Source: Akkermansia sp.
GTDB taxonomy: Bacteria; Verrucomicrobiota; Verrucomicrobiia; Verrucomicrobiales; Akkermansiaceae
Assembly (NCBI GenBank): GCA_017472085.1
Contig: JAFUQZ010000008.1
Span: 23,646-87,645 of the forward strand
Reading direction: 5' to 3'
DNA length: 64,000 nucleotides
The position numbers and the translations under genes were made by a program. The notes below the pieces were generated by a model, which saw nothing but the letters and a program-made list of their open reading frames with translations, searched no databases and was not told where the DNA came from. Positions 46,746 to 55,549 of the stretch are shown here, piece after piece (the first letter of the stretch is position 1; each line of letters begins with the position of its first letter).

Positions 46746-47744
46746 TTACTTCATGGCTTCCTCGATGGCCACGGCCACGGAAACGGTGGCACCGACCATG
46801 GGGTTGTTGCCCATGCCGATGAGACCCATCATTTCCACGTGAGCGGGCACGGAGGAGGAACCGGCGAACTGGGCATCGCTGTGCATGCGGCCCAGGGTGT
46901 CAGTCATGCCGTAGGAGGCGGGACCGGCAGCCATGTTGTCCGGGTGCAGGGTACGCCCCGTGCCGCCACCGGAGGCCACGGAGAAGTACTTCTTACCGGC
47001 CAGCGTGCATTCCTTCTTGTAGGTGCCGGCAACGGGGTGCTGGAAGCGGGTGGGGTTGGTGGAGTTACCGGTGATGGACACGTCCACACCCTCCAGCCAC
47101 ATGATGGCCACGCCTTCGCGCACATCGTCAGCGCCGTAGCAGTTCACCTTGGCGCGCTCGCCGTCGGAGAAAGCCTTCTTGCTCACCACCTCGACCTTGC
47201 CGGTGGCGTAGTCGAACTTGGTCTGGCAGTAGGTGAAACCGTTGATACGGGAGATGATGTAGGCGGCGTCCTTGCCCAGACCATTGAGGATGACGCGCAG
47301 CGGCTTCTGGCGCACCTTGTTGGCGGAGCGGGCAATACCGATGGCACCTTCAGCAGCGGCAAAGGATTCGTGACCGGCCAGGAAGCAGAAGCATTCCGTC
47401 TCCTCGCGCAGCAGCATGGCGGCCAGGTTGCCGTGACCCAGCCCCACCTTGCGGTCGTCTGCCACGGAACCGGGGATGCAGAATGCCTGCAGCCCCTCAC
47501 CGATGGCTTCGGCGGCGTCGGCGGCCTTGGTGCAACCCTTCTTGATGGCGATGGCGGCGCCTACGGTGTAGGCCCAGCCGGCGTTCTCGAAGGCAATGTT
47601 CTGAATGCCGCGAACGATGGCGCGGACGTCGATACCCTTCTCAAGGCAGACCTGCTCGGCCTCCTCGCAGGAGTTGATGCCATACTGTGCCAGCACGGGC
47701 AGAATCTGGTCGATACGACGAGAGTAGGATTCAAAAAGAGGCAT
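46746..47744 (-). CDS. GGGtGRT family protein
   Basis: 332 aa, matching the conserved family named after its motif, seen here as ASGGGTGRTLHPD. Other conserved stretches are FENAGWAYTVGAAIAIKKG, CIPGSVADDRKVGLGHGNLA, ECFCFLAGHESFAAAEGAIG and MGLIGMGNNPMVGATVSVAV. No membrane segment or signal peptide, so it is cytosolic. The family is common in anaerobes and has no established function. It lies 30 nt after the IscU-like gene; this pairing suggests a joint role with iron-sulfur or another metal cofactor, which is inference. Confidence 0.85.
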   Translation of the reverse strand: MPLFESYSRRIDQILPVLAQYGINSCEEAEQVCLEKGIDVRAIVRGIQNIAFENAGWAYTVGAAIAIKKGCTKAADAAEAIGEGLQAFCIPGSVADDRKVGLGHGNLAAMLLREETECFCFLAGHESFAAAEGAIGIARSANKVRQKPLRVILNGLGKDAAYIISRINGFTYCQTKFDYATGKVEVVSKKAFSDGERAKVNCYGADDVREGVAIMWLEGVDVSITGNSTNPTRFQHPVAGTYKKECTLAGKKYFSVASGGGTGRTLHPDNMAAGPASYGMTDTLGRMHSDAQFAGSSSVPAHVEMMGLIGMGNNPMVGATVSVAVAIEEAMK

Positions 47745-47774
47745 AATTGTAACTTCTATGGGTTAAAAGGTTCT

Positions 47775-48467
47775 TTACTCGTGGCGGGGGTCGATGTACT
47801 TGGCGGCACCATCGAAGCGGCCGTAGGAACCGGTGTGCTTCTTGATGGCCTCGTTGGCATCCATGCCCTTCTTGATGTCTTCCATCATCGGGCCCATCTT
47901 CACGTACTGGTAACCCGTGATTTCGCCGTCGGCGTCCAGTGCGAGCTTGGTGATGTAGCCCTCTGCCAGCTCCAGATAGCGAGCACCCTTGGCCAGCGTG
48001 CCGTACAGCGTACCCGTCTGGGAGCGCAGGCCCTTGCCCAGGTCTTCCAGACCGGCGCCGATGGGCAGACCGCCCTCGGAGTAGGCGCTCTGGGTGCGAC
48101 CGTAAACAATCTGCAGGAAGAGTTCGCGCATGGCGGTGTTGATGGCATCGCACACCAGGTCGGTGTTCAGTGCCTCCAGCACAGTCTTGCCGGGCAGAAT
48201 CTCAGAGGCCATGGCGGCAGAGTGGGTCATGCCGGAGCAGCCGATTGTCTCCACCAGAGCTTCCTGAATGATGCCCTGCTTCACGTTGAGCGTGAGCTTG
48301 CAGGCACCCTGCTGAGGAGCACACCAACCCACACCGTGGGTCAGACCGGAGATGTCCTCAATCTTCGTGGACTGCGTCCAGGCACCCTCCTGCGGGATGG
48401 GTGCAGGGCCGTGATTGCAGCCCTTCTTGACGCAACACATCTGTTCTACTTCGTGTGTGTACTGCAT
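47775..48467 (-). CDS. IscU/NifU-like scaffold protein paired with GGGtGRT
   Basis: 230 aa. EALVETIGCSGMTHSAAMAS with EILPGKTVLEALN corresponds to the NifU/IscU core (GCgsaiAsSS, GKtveEal), keeping one core cysteine. An N-terminal Cys group (MCCVKKGCNHG) and GWCAPQQGACKL add further potential ligands. The remainder is family-specific (GYQYVKMGPMMEDIKKGMDA). The frame is open 19 codons upstream, but ATG 48467 gives the natural start after a 65-nt leader. Confidence 0.78.
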   Translation of the reverse strand: MQYTHEVEQMCCVKKGCNHGPAPIPQEGAWTQSTKIEDISGLTHGVGWCAPQQGACKLTLNVKQGIIQEALVETIGCSGMTHSAAMASEILPGKTVLEALNTDLVCDAINTAMRELFLQIVYGRTQSAYSEGGLPIGAGLEDLGKGLRSQTGTLYGTLAKGARYLELAEGYITKLALDADGEITGYQYVKMGPMMEDIKKGMDANEAIKKHTGSYGRFDGAAKYIDPRHE

Positions 48468-48538
48468 AATTTGAGAATTGTTAGCTTTTGGGGGAATGAG
48501 GCCTGCCGCCGTGCAGCAATTCACTTCCTCGTGCGCTC

Positions 48539-48544
48539 ATTATA
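48539..48544 (-). promoter_or_regulatory. -10 element of the IscU-like/GGGtGRT operon
   Basis: TATAAT on the minus strand; the -35 region (TCGCCA) is poor, suggesting an activator. Predicted leader ~65 nt. Confidence 0.55.
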
Positions 48545-48610
48545 ACTGATTGTTCCCCGTCTGGCGACCCAAAAATGTAAAAAAAATCGTCAGAATATAC
48601 TTATTTTGAG

Positions 48611-48626
48611 TTAGTTTCATCTAATT
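48611..48626. promoter_or_regulatory. TTAGTT-N4-CTAATT motif downstream of eno
   Basis: Same 16-bp pattern as two copies upstream of eno (50122 and 50147). It lies inside a TTGAGTT...AACTCAA inverted repeat and ~70 bp upstream of the IscU-like -10. Confidence 0.45.
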
Positions 48627-48671
48627 TTACAACTCAAGCACATTCTTTCCCATTGTTTATCAACAAAGAAG

Positions 48672-48714
48672 AGCGCCTACAACCCACACCTTGTCGGGAG
48701 GGGCTGTAAGCGCT
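48672..48714 (-). terminator. eno terminator
   Basis: Minus-strand 14-bp near-perfect stem AGCGCTTACAGCCC / GGGTTGTAGGCGCT, followed by CTTCTTTG. Confidence 0.7.
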
Positions 48715-48737
48715 GTTATGGTTCCTCAGAGGGGCAA

Positions 48738-50059
<1,322 letters not shown>

Positions 50060-50121
50060 GCCTTTATTTTTTTCGCGTAATCCTCTCTATAACAGTTATT
50101 TCTTAAATTTTGACCATGATG

Positions 50122-50162
50122 TTAGTTGTAACTAATTCTTTCTGTGTTAGTTTTGGCTAATT
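50122..50162. promoter_or_regulatory. Two TTAGTT-N4-CTAATT motifs upstream of eno
   Basis: TTAGTTGTAACTAATT at 50122-50137 and TTAGTTTTGGCTAATT at 50147-50162, starts 25 bp apart, in an AT-rich region between divergent promoters of eno and the DUF3592 pair. Probable binding sites of an unknown regulator. Confidence 0.5.
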
Positions 50163-50274
50163 TTGACCCGATAAACTTTTTTTCGCAGAAATCGAAAAAA
50201 ATTGCGGTTTTGGAGGAAAAGAGGATTAATCCGGATAAAGAGACAGCAAACAGGCATCAAATAACAAAAAAACA

Positions 50275-50303
50275 TTGCCGACAGTGCCGCCGGATGATAT
50301 GAT
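50275..50303 (+). promoter_or_regulatory. Promoter of the DUF3592-like pair
   Basis: TTGCCG (50275-50280), 17-bp spacer, TATGAT (50298-50303), 12 nt to the ATG at 50316. Confidence 0.7.
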
Positions 50304-50315
50304 ACAAACAAAGAC

Positions 50316-50744
50316 ATGATAGGCAGTCTGTTCGGATACCTGAGTATACCCCCGGAGTACCGGCTGGAGGTTTGCATGGCGGTCATCGCCCTCGCGACCA
50401 TCCCGGTCGGAATTCATGGGATGCATCGGCTGCGTCTCATCAGTCACTTGCTCCGGCATGGCATCCGCACACAGGGGTGCATCACCCGACTCTCCCGGTT
50501 CGCGAGACTCGCCACCTGCCGCTACTCCGATGACAAGGGCCATTCCCACGAAATACGCATTGTTTTCTACCAAAGGAAAGTATCAATCGGTGACAGCGTG
50601 GACATCATCTACCATCCGGAACAACCGCAGGAAGCCATCGCTCCCGCTTCCGGCCATGGCATGCCCCGCGCAGAAGCCCTCTGTGATACAGGCATCTGCT
50701 GCGTAACCATCCTCTTTTTCATCCTCAGCTTCTTCCTGCCATGA
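50316..50744 (+). CDS. DUF3592-like membrane protein 1
   Basis: 142 aa: N-terminal helix (EVCMAVIALATIPVGIHGMH), a soluble beta-domain with SDDKGHSHEIRIVFYQRKVSIGD-type sequence and VDIIYHPEQPQEAI, and a C-terminal helix (CCVTILFFILSFFLP). The strand pattern and the YHPEQPQEA turn (consensus Y-P-p-a) are those of DUF3592, a family of unknown function. Its stop overlaps the next start by 4 nt (ATGA). Confidence 0.65.
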   Translation: MIGSLFGYLSIPPEYRLEVCMAVIALATIPVGIHGMHRLRLISHLLRHGIRTQGCITRLSRFARLATCRYSDDKGHSHEIRIVFYQRKVSIGDSVDIIYHPEQPQEAIAPASGHGMPRAEALCDTGICCVTILFFILSFFLP

Positions 50745-51211
50745 CCCCACTCGCCATCGACCACTTTAATTTCAGCCTTCCTCCGGAATACGCACCGTAT
50801 GTGAACCTCATCTCCGGCATACTGATGCTGTATTTCGGCATAAAAGGACTCAGAAAAGCAAATCGGCTCAGCAAAAAGGGAATAAAAACCCAGGGGGTGC
50901 TGGTCCGGATAGTTCCCAGACGCAGCTTCTCCATCAGCATCGGCTCAAACTCAGGCCACAGCCACCGAGAAAACGACACGATGGATGGCTTCTACCGCTA
51001 CACGAATGAGCAGGGCTGTGAGCATGAAATAAAAGGCTCTGCTTACGACTGTTCCGTCATCGGCTCCAGCACCACCACGGTGCTGTACAACCCGGAGAAT
51101 CCGAGCGATGCAATCGTGACGGACTCCGGTGTGCCACAGCTTGTCCCCATGGTAGTCACCCTTGTCGGCATCGGCTTCGCGGCCTATGGTATTTTTCAAT
51201 TACCCCTCTGA
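50741..51211 (+). CDS. DUF3592-like membrane protein 2
   Basis: 156 aa with the same layout as its upstream neighbour: N-terminal helix (LISGILMLYFGIKGLRKANR), beta-domain (FYRYTNEQGCEHEIKGSAYD, TTVLYNPENPSDAIV) and C-terminal helix. IPPEYRLEV / LPPEYAPYV and YHPEQPQEAI / YNPENPSDAI align, so the two are tandem paralogues with coupled translation. It is convergent with mntP. Confidence 0.65.
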   Translation: MTPLAIDHFNFSLPPEYAPYVNLISGILMLYFGIKGLRKANRLSKKGIKTQGVLVRIVPRRSFSISIGSNSGHSHRENDTMDGFYRYTNEQGCEHEIKGSAYDCSVIGSSTTTVLYNPENPSDAIVTDSGVPQLVPMVVTLVGIGFAAYGIFQLPL

Positions 51212-51784
51212 TTAAAACAACTGCTTTACGCCGAGGGCAATCAGCAACAGGCCGGCGATTGTCTCCAGCCAGCGGGTGGGGAGGTGGTGTAACAGGCGTG
51301 CCAGATGAAAGGCCGATAAAGAACAGACAAAAGTGACAGCTCCGATGATACCCGCCGCCAGCACCACCTGACCGGGACACAGGAGACACCCGATCAAATC
51401 CCCGAGCGCCATACAGGCCCCCACGGCCAGCGCATCAATAGCGGTGGCAATACCCACCAGCAGCAGGGAAAACAGCCCCAGGGGAGAGGCAGAAGCCGCA
51501 TTCTCTTCCTGCTCCGCCCATGCATGGCGGATAATCCCCAGCCCCAGCAGCAGAAACACCGCCAGCACAATCCACGGGGCCCAGGCATCCACATAACTGC
51601 GCAGCTCCAGTCCGCCCCAAAAACCCAGCAGCGGCATCGCCATCTGGGAAGCCCCCACCGTCAACGCCAGCCAAAGAGAGCTGACCACCCGCCGCACACG
51701 CAGCATCAACCCGTAGGAGAACGAATAGACCGTTGCATCCAGAGCCAGCACGAGGGCTATGACAAAGAGTTCCGCGTAATCCAT
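51212..51784 (-). CDS. mntP: MntP/YtaF-family manganese efflux-type membrane protein
   Basis: 190 aa, six predicted helices in two inverted halves. Each half carries the family Asp motif: ALVLALDATVYSFSYG and VGIATAIDALAVGACMA. In E. coli MntP these acidic residues are essential for Mn export. The ATG is 9 nt after its -10 box and no Mn riboswitch-like leader fits in that space, so control by a yybP-ykoY element is unlikely here. YtaF-like or another MntP subgroup remains possible. Confidence 0.82.
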   Translation of the reverse strand: MDYAELFVIALVLALDATVYSFSYGLMLRVRRVVSSLWLALTVGASQMAMPLLGFWGGLELRSYVDAWAPWIVLAVFLLLGLGIIRHAWAEQEENAASASPLGLFSLLLVGIATAIDALAVGACMALGDLIGCLLCPGQVVLAAGIIGAVTFVCSLSAFHLARLLHHLPTRWLETIAGLLLIALGVKQLF

Positions 51785-51793
51785 GCGGGGAAA

Positions 51794-51822
51794 ACCATAA
51801 CAGGAAATCCGGCAAGAGTCAA
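51794..51822 (-). promoter_or_regulatory. mntP promoter
   Basis: TTGACT (51817-51822), 17-bp spacer, TATGGT (51794-51799), 9 nt to the ATG. Confidence 0.7.
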
Positions 51823-51861
51823 CCCCACTCGCCGTTTTTTTGACTCCGCTCGTTTTTTAGA

Positions 51862-51889
51862 TTGATTTATAAACGAATTTCGTTAACAT
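51862..51889 (+). promoter_or_regulatory. fucO promoter
   Basis: TTGATT (51862-51867), 16-bp spacer, TAACAT (51884-51889), 6 nt to the ATG. Divergent from mntP. Confidence 0.65.
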
Positions 51890-51895
51890 GTACGC

Positions 51896-53056
51896 ATGTC
51901 CGCAAAACGATTTATTCTGAACGAGACCAGCTATCATGGTCATGGAGCCATCAGAGCCCTTGTCACCGAGGTGAATGCGCGCGGATTCAAGAAAGCCCTC
52001 ATCGTGACCGATGCTGACCTGGTTCGCTTCGGGGTGGTGAGCAAGGTGACCGCCCTGCTGGATGAAGCCGGTGCTCCCTACGAGATTTACGACAAGGTGA
52101 AAGCCAACCCGAGCGTGGCCGTGGTGAACGGTGGCGTGGAAGCATTCAAGGCAGCCGGAGCAGACTACATGATTGCCATCGGTGGCGGTTCCCCGCAGGA
52201 CACAGCCAAGGCTATCGGCATCATCATCAACAACCCTGAGTTCGCCGATGTCGTATCCCTGGAGGGTCTTGCCCCCACCAGAAACAAGGCCGTGCCCATG
52301 ATTGCCGTGGCCACCACCGCCGGTACTGCCGCAGAGGCCACCATCAACTACGTGATTACGGATGAAGCCAACCGCCGCAAGTTCGTCTGCGTCGACCCCC
52401 ACGACATTCCCGTGGTGGCCGTGGTTGACCCGGATATGATGTCCTCCATGCCCAAAGGACTGACCGCCGCCACCGGCATGGATGCCCTGACCCACGCCAT
52501 CGAGGGTTACACCACCCTGGCCGCATGGGAACTGGCCGACACCCTCAACATCAAAGCCGTGGAAATCATTGCCCGCAGCCTCCGCAAAGCCGTGGAGAAC
52601 GATCCGGACGGCCGCGAGGACATGGCTCTGGGGCAGTACATGACCGGCATGGCCTTCTCCAACGTGGGGCTGGGCGTCGTGCACGGCATGGCTCACCCGC
52701 TGAGCGCCTTCTACAACACGCCGCACGGTGTGGCCAACGCTGTACTTCTGCCCTACGTCATGGAGTACAATGCCCCCTACACCGGCGAGAAGTTCCGCGA
52801 AATCGCCCGCGCCATGGGTGTGCAGGGCGTGGACAGCATGACCCAGGAGGAGTACCGGAAGGCCGCCATCGATGCCGTGAAGCAGCTCTCCATCGATGTG
52901 AACATCCCGCAGACTCTGGCCGAAATCGGCGTGAAGGAAGAGGACCTCGAAGCCCTCACCGATGCTGCCATGGCCGATGTCTGCACCGGCGGCAATCCGC
53001 GTCCCTGCACTTGGGATGAAGTGCTGGCCGTGTACAAGACCGCCTTCGGCAAGTAA
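51896..53056 (+). CDS. fucO: Lactaldehyde reductase (iron-dependent group III alcohol dehydrogenase)
   Basis: 386 aa, very similar to E. coli FucO across its length: RFILNETSYHGHGA, IAIGGGSPQDTAKAIGII, TTAGTAAEATINYVITDE, RRKFVCVDPHDIP and the Fe-binding set ATGMDALTHAIEGY, GLVHGMAHPL-type 'GVVHGMAHPLSAFYNTPHG'. It reduces L-lactaldehyde from fucose or rhamnose breakdown to 1,2-propanediol with NADH, consistent with growth on mucin fucose. The other fuc genes are not in the window. A terminator follows. Confidence 0.93.
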   Translation: MSAKRFILNETSYHGHGAIRALVTEVNARGFKKALIVTDADLVRFGVVSKVTALLDEAGAPYEIYDKVKANPSVAVVNGGVEAFKAAGADYMIAIGGGSPQDTAKAIGIIINNPEFADVVSLEGLAPTRNKAVPMIAVATTAGTAAEATINYVITDEANRRKFVCVDPHDIPVVAVVDPDMMSSMPKGLTAATGMDALTHAIEGYTTLAAWELADTLNIKAVEIIARSLRKAVENDPDGREDMALGQYMTGMAFSNVGLGVVHGMAHPLSAFYNTPHGVANAVLLPYVMEYNAPYTGEKFREIARAMGVQGVDSMTQEEYRKAAIDAVKQLSIDVNIPQTLAEIGVKEEDLEALTDAAMADVCTGGNPRPCTWDEVLAVYKTAFGK

Positions 53057-53079
53057 TCATTTCACCACCCATTATCCCC

Positions 53080-53113
53080 GTGGGGCGGGGGCATTCCTCC
53101 CGCCCCACCTTTT
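53080..53113 (+). terminator. fucO terminator
   Basis: Perfect 10-bp stem GTGGGGCGGG / CCCGCCCCAC, 9-nt loop, then CTTTT. Confidence 0.85.
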
Positions 53114-53143
53114 CCAACCACCCATCCCCCCTTTCTTCCCGTC

Positions 53144-53953
53144 ATGACCAAATTCTTCCTGCCCCTCCTCGCCGCCCTTTGTTCCGTCACCTTTGGCTCC
53201 GAGGACTGGGTGCTCGTCTTTGAGGACAACTTCTCCGGCAAGAAGCTCAACACCAAAAAATGGAGCCGCATCGCATACGAAAAGGCAGACCGATTCCCGG
53301 ATTGGAAAAAGTACCAATCACGCGACAAGAAGCTGCTGAAGATGAACGGTACCAGCATCAGCCTCTGGGGCAGATACGGCAAGTATCGCACCATGAGCAA
53401 CCAGAAAAAGCCGCAGGAAACCATAGCCTGTGCCGGCATCTACACCAAAAACACCTTCACGTTCCAATACGGGCGGGTGGAAGTGCGCGCCCGCTTTGAC
53501 TGCGTGCAGGGCTGCTGGCCCGCCATCTGGATGCTGCCGGTTAAAGGAGGCTGGCCCGCCGGGGGCGAAATCGACATCCTCGAGCACCTCAATTTCGACA
53601 AAAAGGTGTACCAGACGCTGCACATGAACGGCAGCAACGGCAAACACCAATCCTTGGGTGTCCAGCCTGCCCTGCATGGGGATGCGGAGGACTACCACAC
53701 CTATGCCATCGAATGGACTCCGGAGGCCATCACGTTCTATCTGGACAGCGAGCAGACCGGGCGCTACGACAAGAGCTCCTCCGCCAACTGGCCTTTCGAT
53801 GATGAGAACCACGAGTTCTACCTCCTCATCGACCAGCAGGTGGAAGGCGCCTGGGCCGGCAAGGCCGACCGCGAAACCCTCCGCAAGAAAGGCGCCGCCC
53901 TGGAGGTTGACTACGTCAGAATCTACGCCGACAAGAAATACAAACGGAATTGA
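53144..53953 (+). CDS. Secreted GH16 endo-glycanase
   Basis: 269 aa with signal peptide MTKFFLPLLAALCSVTFG. Catalytic motif EIDILEHL (nucleophile Glu142, Asp144, acid/base Glu147) in GGEIDILEHLNFDKK; RVEVRARFDCVQGCWPAIWM and YHTYAIEWTPEAITFYLDSE are the flanking GH16 strands. GH16 enzymes cut beta-1,3/1,4-glucans, galactans or poly-LacNAc in mucin O-glycans; for an Akkermansia-like host the last is attractive but not shown by sequence. No promoter is visible between the fucO terminator and the ATG; the leader is strongly pyrimidine-rich. Confidence 0.9.
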   Translation: MTKFFLPLLAALCSVTFGSEDWVLVFEDNFSGKKLNTKKWSRIAYEKADRFPDWKKYQSRDKKLLKMNGTSISLWGRYGKYRTMSNQKKPQETIACAGIYTKNTFTFQYGRVEVRARFDCVQGCWPAIWMLPVKGGWPAGGEIDILEHLNFDKKVYQTLHMNGSNGKHQSLGVQPALHGDAEDYHTYAIEWTPEAITFYLDSEQTGRYDKSSSANWPFDDENHEFYLLIDQQVEGAWAGKADRETLRKKGAALEVDYVRIYADKKYKRN

Positions 53954-54047
53954 CGATTTTAAAGCTCTCTGCGCTGCGCGCAGATAACGCTAAGCGGCAT
54001 TCGGCGTTTTATCATGCAAGCAAAGAGAGCGAAATTTTAAATTCGTC
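53952..54047. repeat. Intergenic imperfect inverted repeat
   Basis: Arms GACGATTTTAAAGCTCTCT (53952-53970) and the complement region 54024-54047 (AGAGAGCG..TTCGTC) pair with one 5-nt bulge. It fills the gap between the convergent GH16 and permease genes and could act as a bidirectional terminator or be a small MITE-like element. Confidence 0.5.
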
Positions 54048-54063
54048 ATTTTCCATTTCAGGC

Positions 54064-55359
54064 TCAGAGGAAGCGTATCCAGAGGTAAACGCCGGAGACG
54101 AGGATAGAGACCAGCATGAGCGGGAATGCTATCTTCATGTAGCCGAAGAAAGTGAACACGACATTGTGTTTGCGGGCCATCGCAAGAGCCACCACATTGG
54201 CACTGGCTCCAATGACAGAACCGTTACCACCCAGGCAAGCGCCCAGAGAAAGAGCCCACCACAGCGGCTCCAGATTGGCATACCCCATGGCGCCCATATC
54301 CTTCACCAGCGGAATCATGGTGGCCACAAAGGGGATGTTATCCACAAAGGCAGACATGATGGCACTGAGCCCCAACACGGAGAATGTGGTGAGGGTGGCA
54401 TTCCCCTGCGTCAGCGCCATAGTCTGCACAGCCAGCCAATTGATGATACCGTTGACCTCAAGACCGCCCACCAGCACAAACAGGCCGAGGAAGAAGAAGA
54501 TGGTGGTCCACTCCACTCGGGCAAAAATCTGCTCCAGCACACGGTCACGGCCGGGCATGGTGGTGAGCAGCAGCAGAGAGGCCCCCGTCACAGCAATCGT
54601 GCCGCTCTCCAGATGCCAGCCCGGAATCTGCCCGTGGGAACAGAAGAGAGCCAGCGTGATACCCAGGCAGATGAGACAGCGGATGAGCAAACCCTTGCTG
54701 CGGATAAGCCCGGTTGTCTTGATTTTTTGCACACGCTGCAACTGCTTGCTGCTGGCTCGGAAATCTTTGCGGAATATCACCAGGATGGCAGCCATCGTTA
54801 TCACAAAGCTAATGAGACACGGAAGCGTCAGATTAACAATGAAATCATTGAAGCTCAGTTCTTTCACGGCACTGGCAATCATGATATTGGGCGGATCGCC
54901 AATCATGGTACAGGTTCCGCCTATGTTGGAGGCAAAAATCTGAGCAAAGATAAACGGCCTGGCCGATATCTTCAAATCACGTGCCAGCGTGAACGTAATC
55001 GGCACCGTCAGCAGCACCGTCGTCACGTTGTCCAGGAAACCGGAGCACACCGCCACGAGAACAGACAGCGCAATCAGCAGCGCCACCGGGTTACCCTTGG
55101 TCTTCTGTGCCGCCCAGACGGCAAGGAAACGGAACAGGCCGGTCTTGCTGAGCACCAACACCTGAATCATCATGCCGATGAGCAGCGCCAGCGTGTTGAA
55201 ATCAATGTGCTTGATAGCCGTTTCCTGGTCAATCACCCCCATCAGCACCATGAGCATGGCACCGGAAAGCGCCGCAATGGTGCGGTGCACCTTCTCAGAG
55301 ATGATGACAGCGTAAGATATGAGGAAAATGACGAGGGCTGCACAGATTTGGTAAGACAT
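54064..55359 (-). CDS. ArsB/NhaD-family (IT superfamily) permease
   Basis: 431 aa, ~11 helices. Two family repeats are visible: FLDNVTTVLLTVP with FASNIGGTCTMIGDPPNIMI, and AFVDNIPFVATMIPLV with LGACLGGNGSVIGASANVVA. These re-entrant DN(x)T/P and GdPpN-type motifs are shared by NhaD antiporters, ArsB and related anion carriers, so the substrate (Na+/H+, arsenite or an anion) cannot be fixed. The frame runs upstream to 55464, but those 35 codons lack hydrophobicity; MSYQICAALVIFLISYAV is the natural start. Confidence 0.82.
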   Translation of the reverse strand: MSYQICAALVIFLISYAVIISEKVHRTIAALSGAMLMVLMGVIDQETAIKHIDFNTLALLIGMMIQVLVLSKTGLFRFLAVWAAQKTKGNPVALLIALSVLVAVCSGFLDNVTTVLLTVPITFTLARDLKISARPFIFAQIFASNIGGTCTMIGDPPNIMIASAVKELSFNDFIVNLTLPCLISFVITMAAILVIFRKDFRASSKQLQRVQKIKTTGLIRSKGLLIRCLICLGITLALFCSHGQIPGWHLESGTIAVTGASLLLLTTMPGRDRVLEQIFARVEWTTIFFFLGLFVLVGGLEVNGIINWLAVQTMALTQGNATLTTFSVLGLSAIMSAFVDNIPFVATMIPLVKDMGAMGYANLEPLWWALSLGACLGGNGSVIGASANVVALAMARKHNVVFTFFGYMKIAFPLMLVSILVSGVYLWIRFL

Positions 55360-55508
55360 ACGAACAGAAAATAAAAAAATCACCGCCCCCGCAGAACAAT
55401 TCGGGGGAGGGTGCGGCATGCTACTCCTCCAACACCTTTTTTTCAAGCTTTTTCTCACTTGCATAGCAAAAAAAAACGAAAAAACGACTTTTCAGGGCGG
55501 GATTTTGC

Positions 55509-55537
55509 TTCACAAGGAAGAGAACTTCGGGTACAAT
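55509..55537 (+). promoter_or_regulatory. lpxC-fabZ promoter
   Basis: TTCACA (55509-55514), 17-bp spacer, TACAAT (55532-55537), 12 nt to the ATG. Confidence 0.65.
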
Positions 55538-55549
55538 AATCAGGACGCT

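Noticed and set aside
51785..51830. Manganese riboswitch upstream of mntP
   Set aside because: The start codon is 9 nt after the -10 box, leaving no room for a yybP-ykoY leader.
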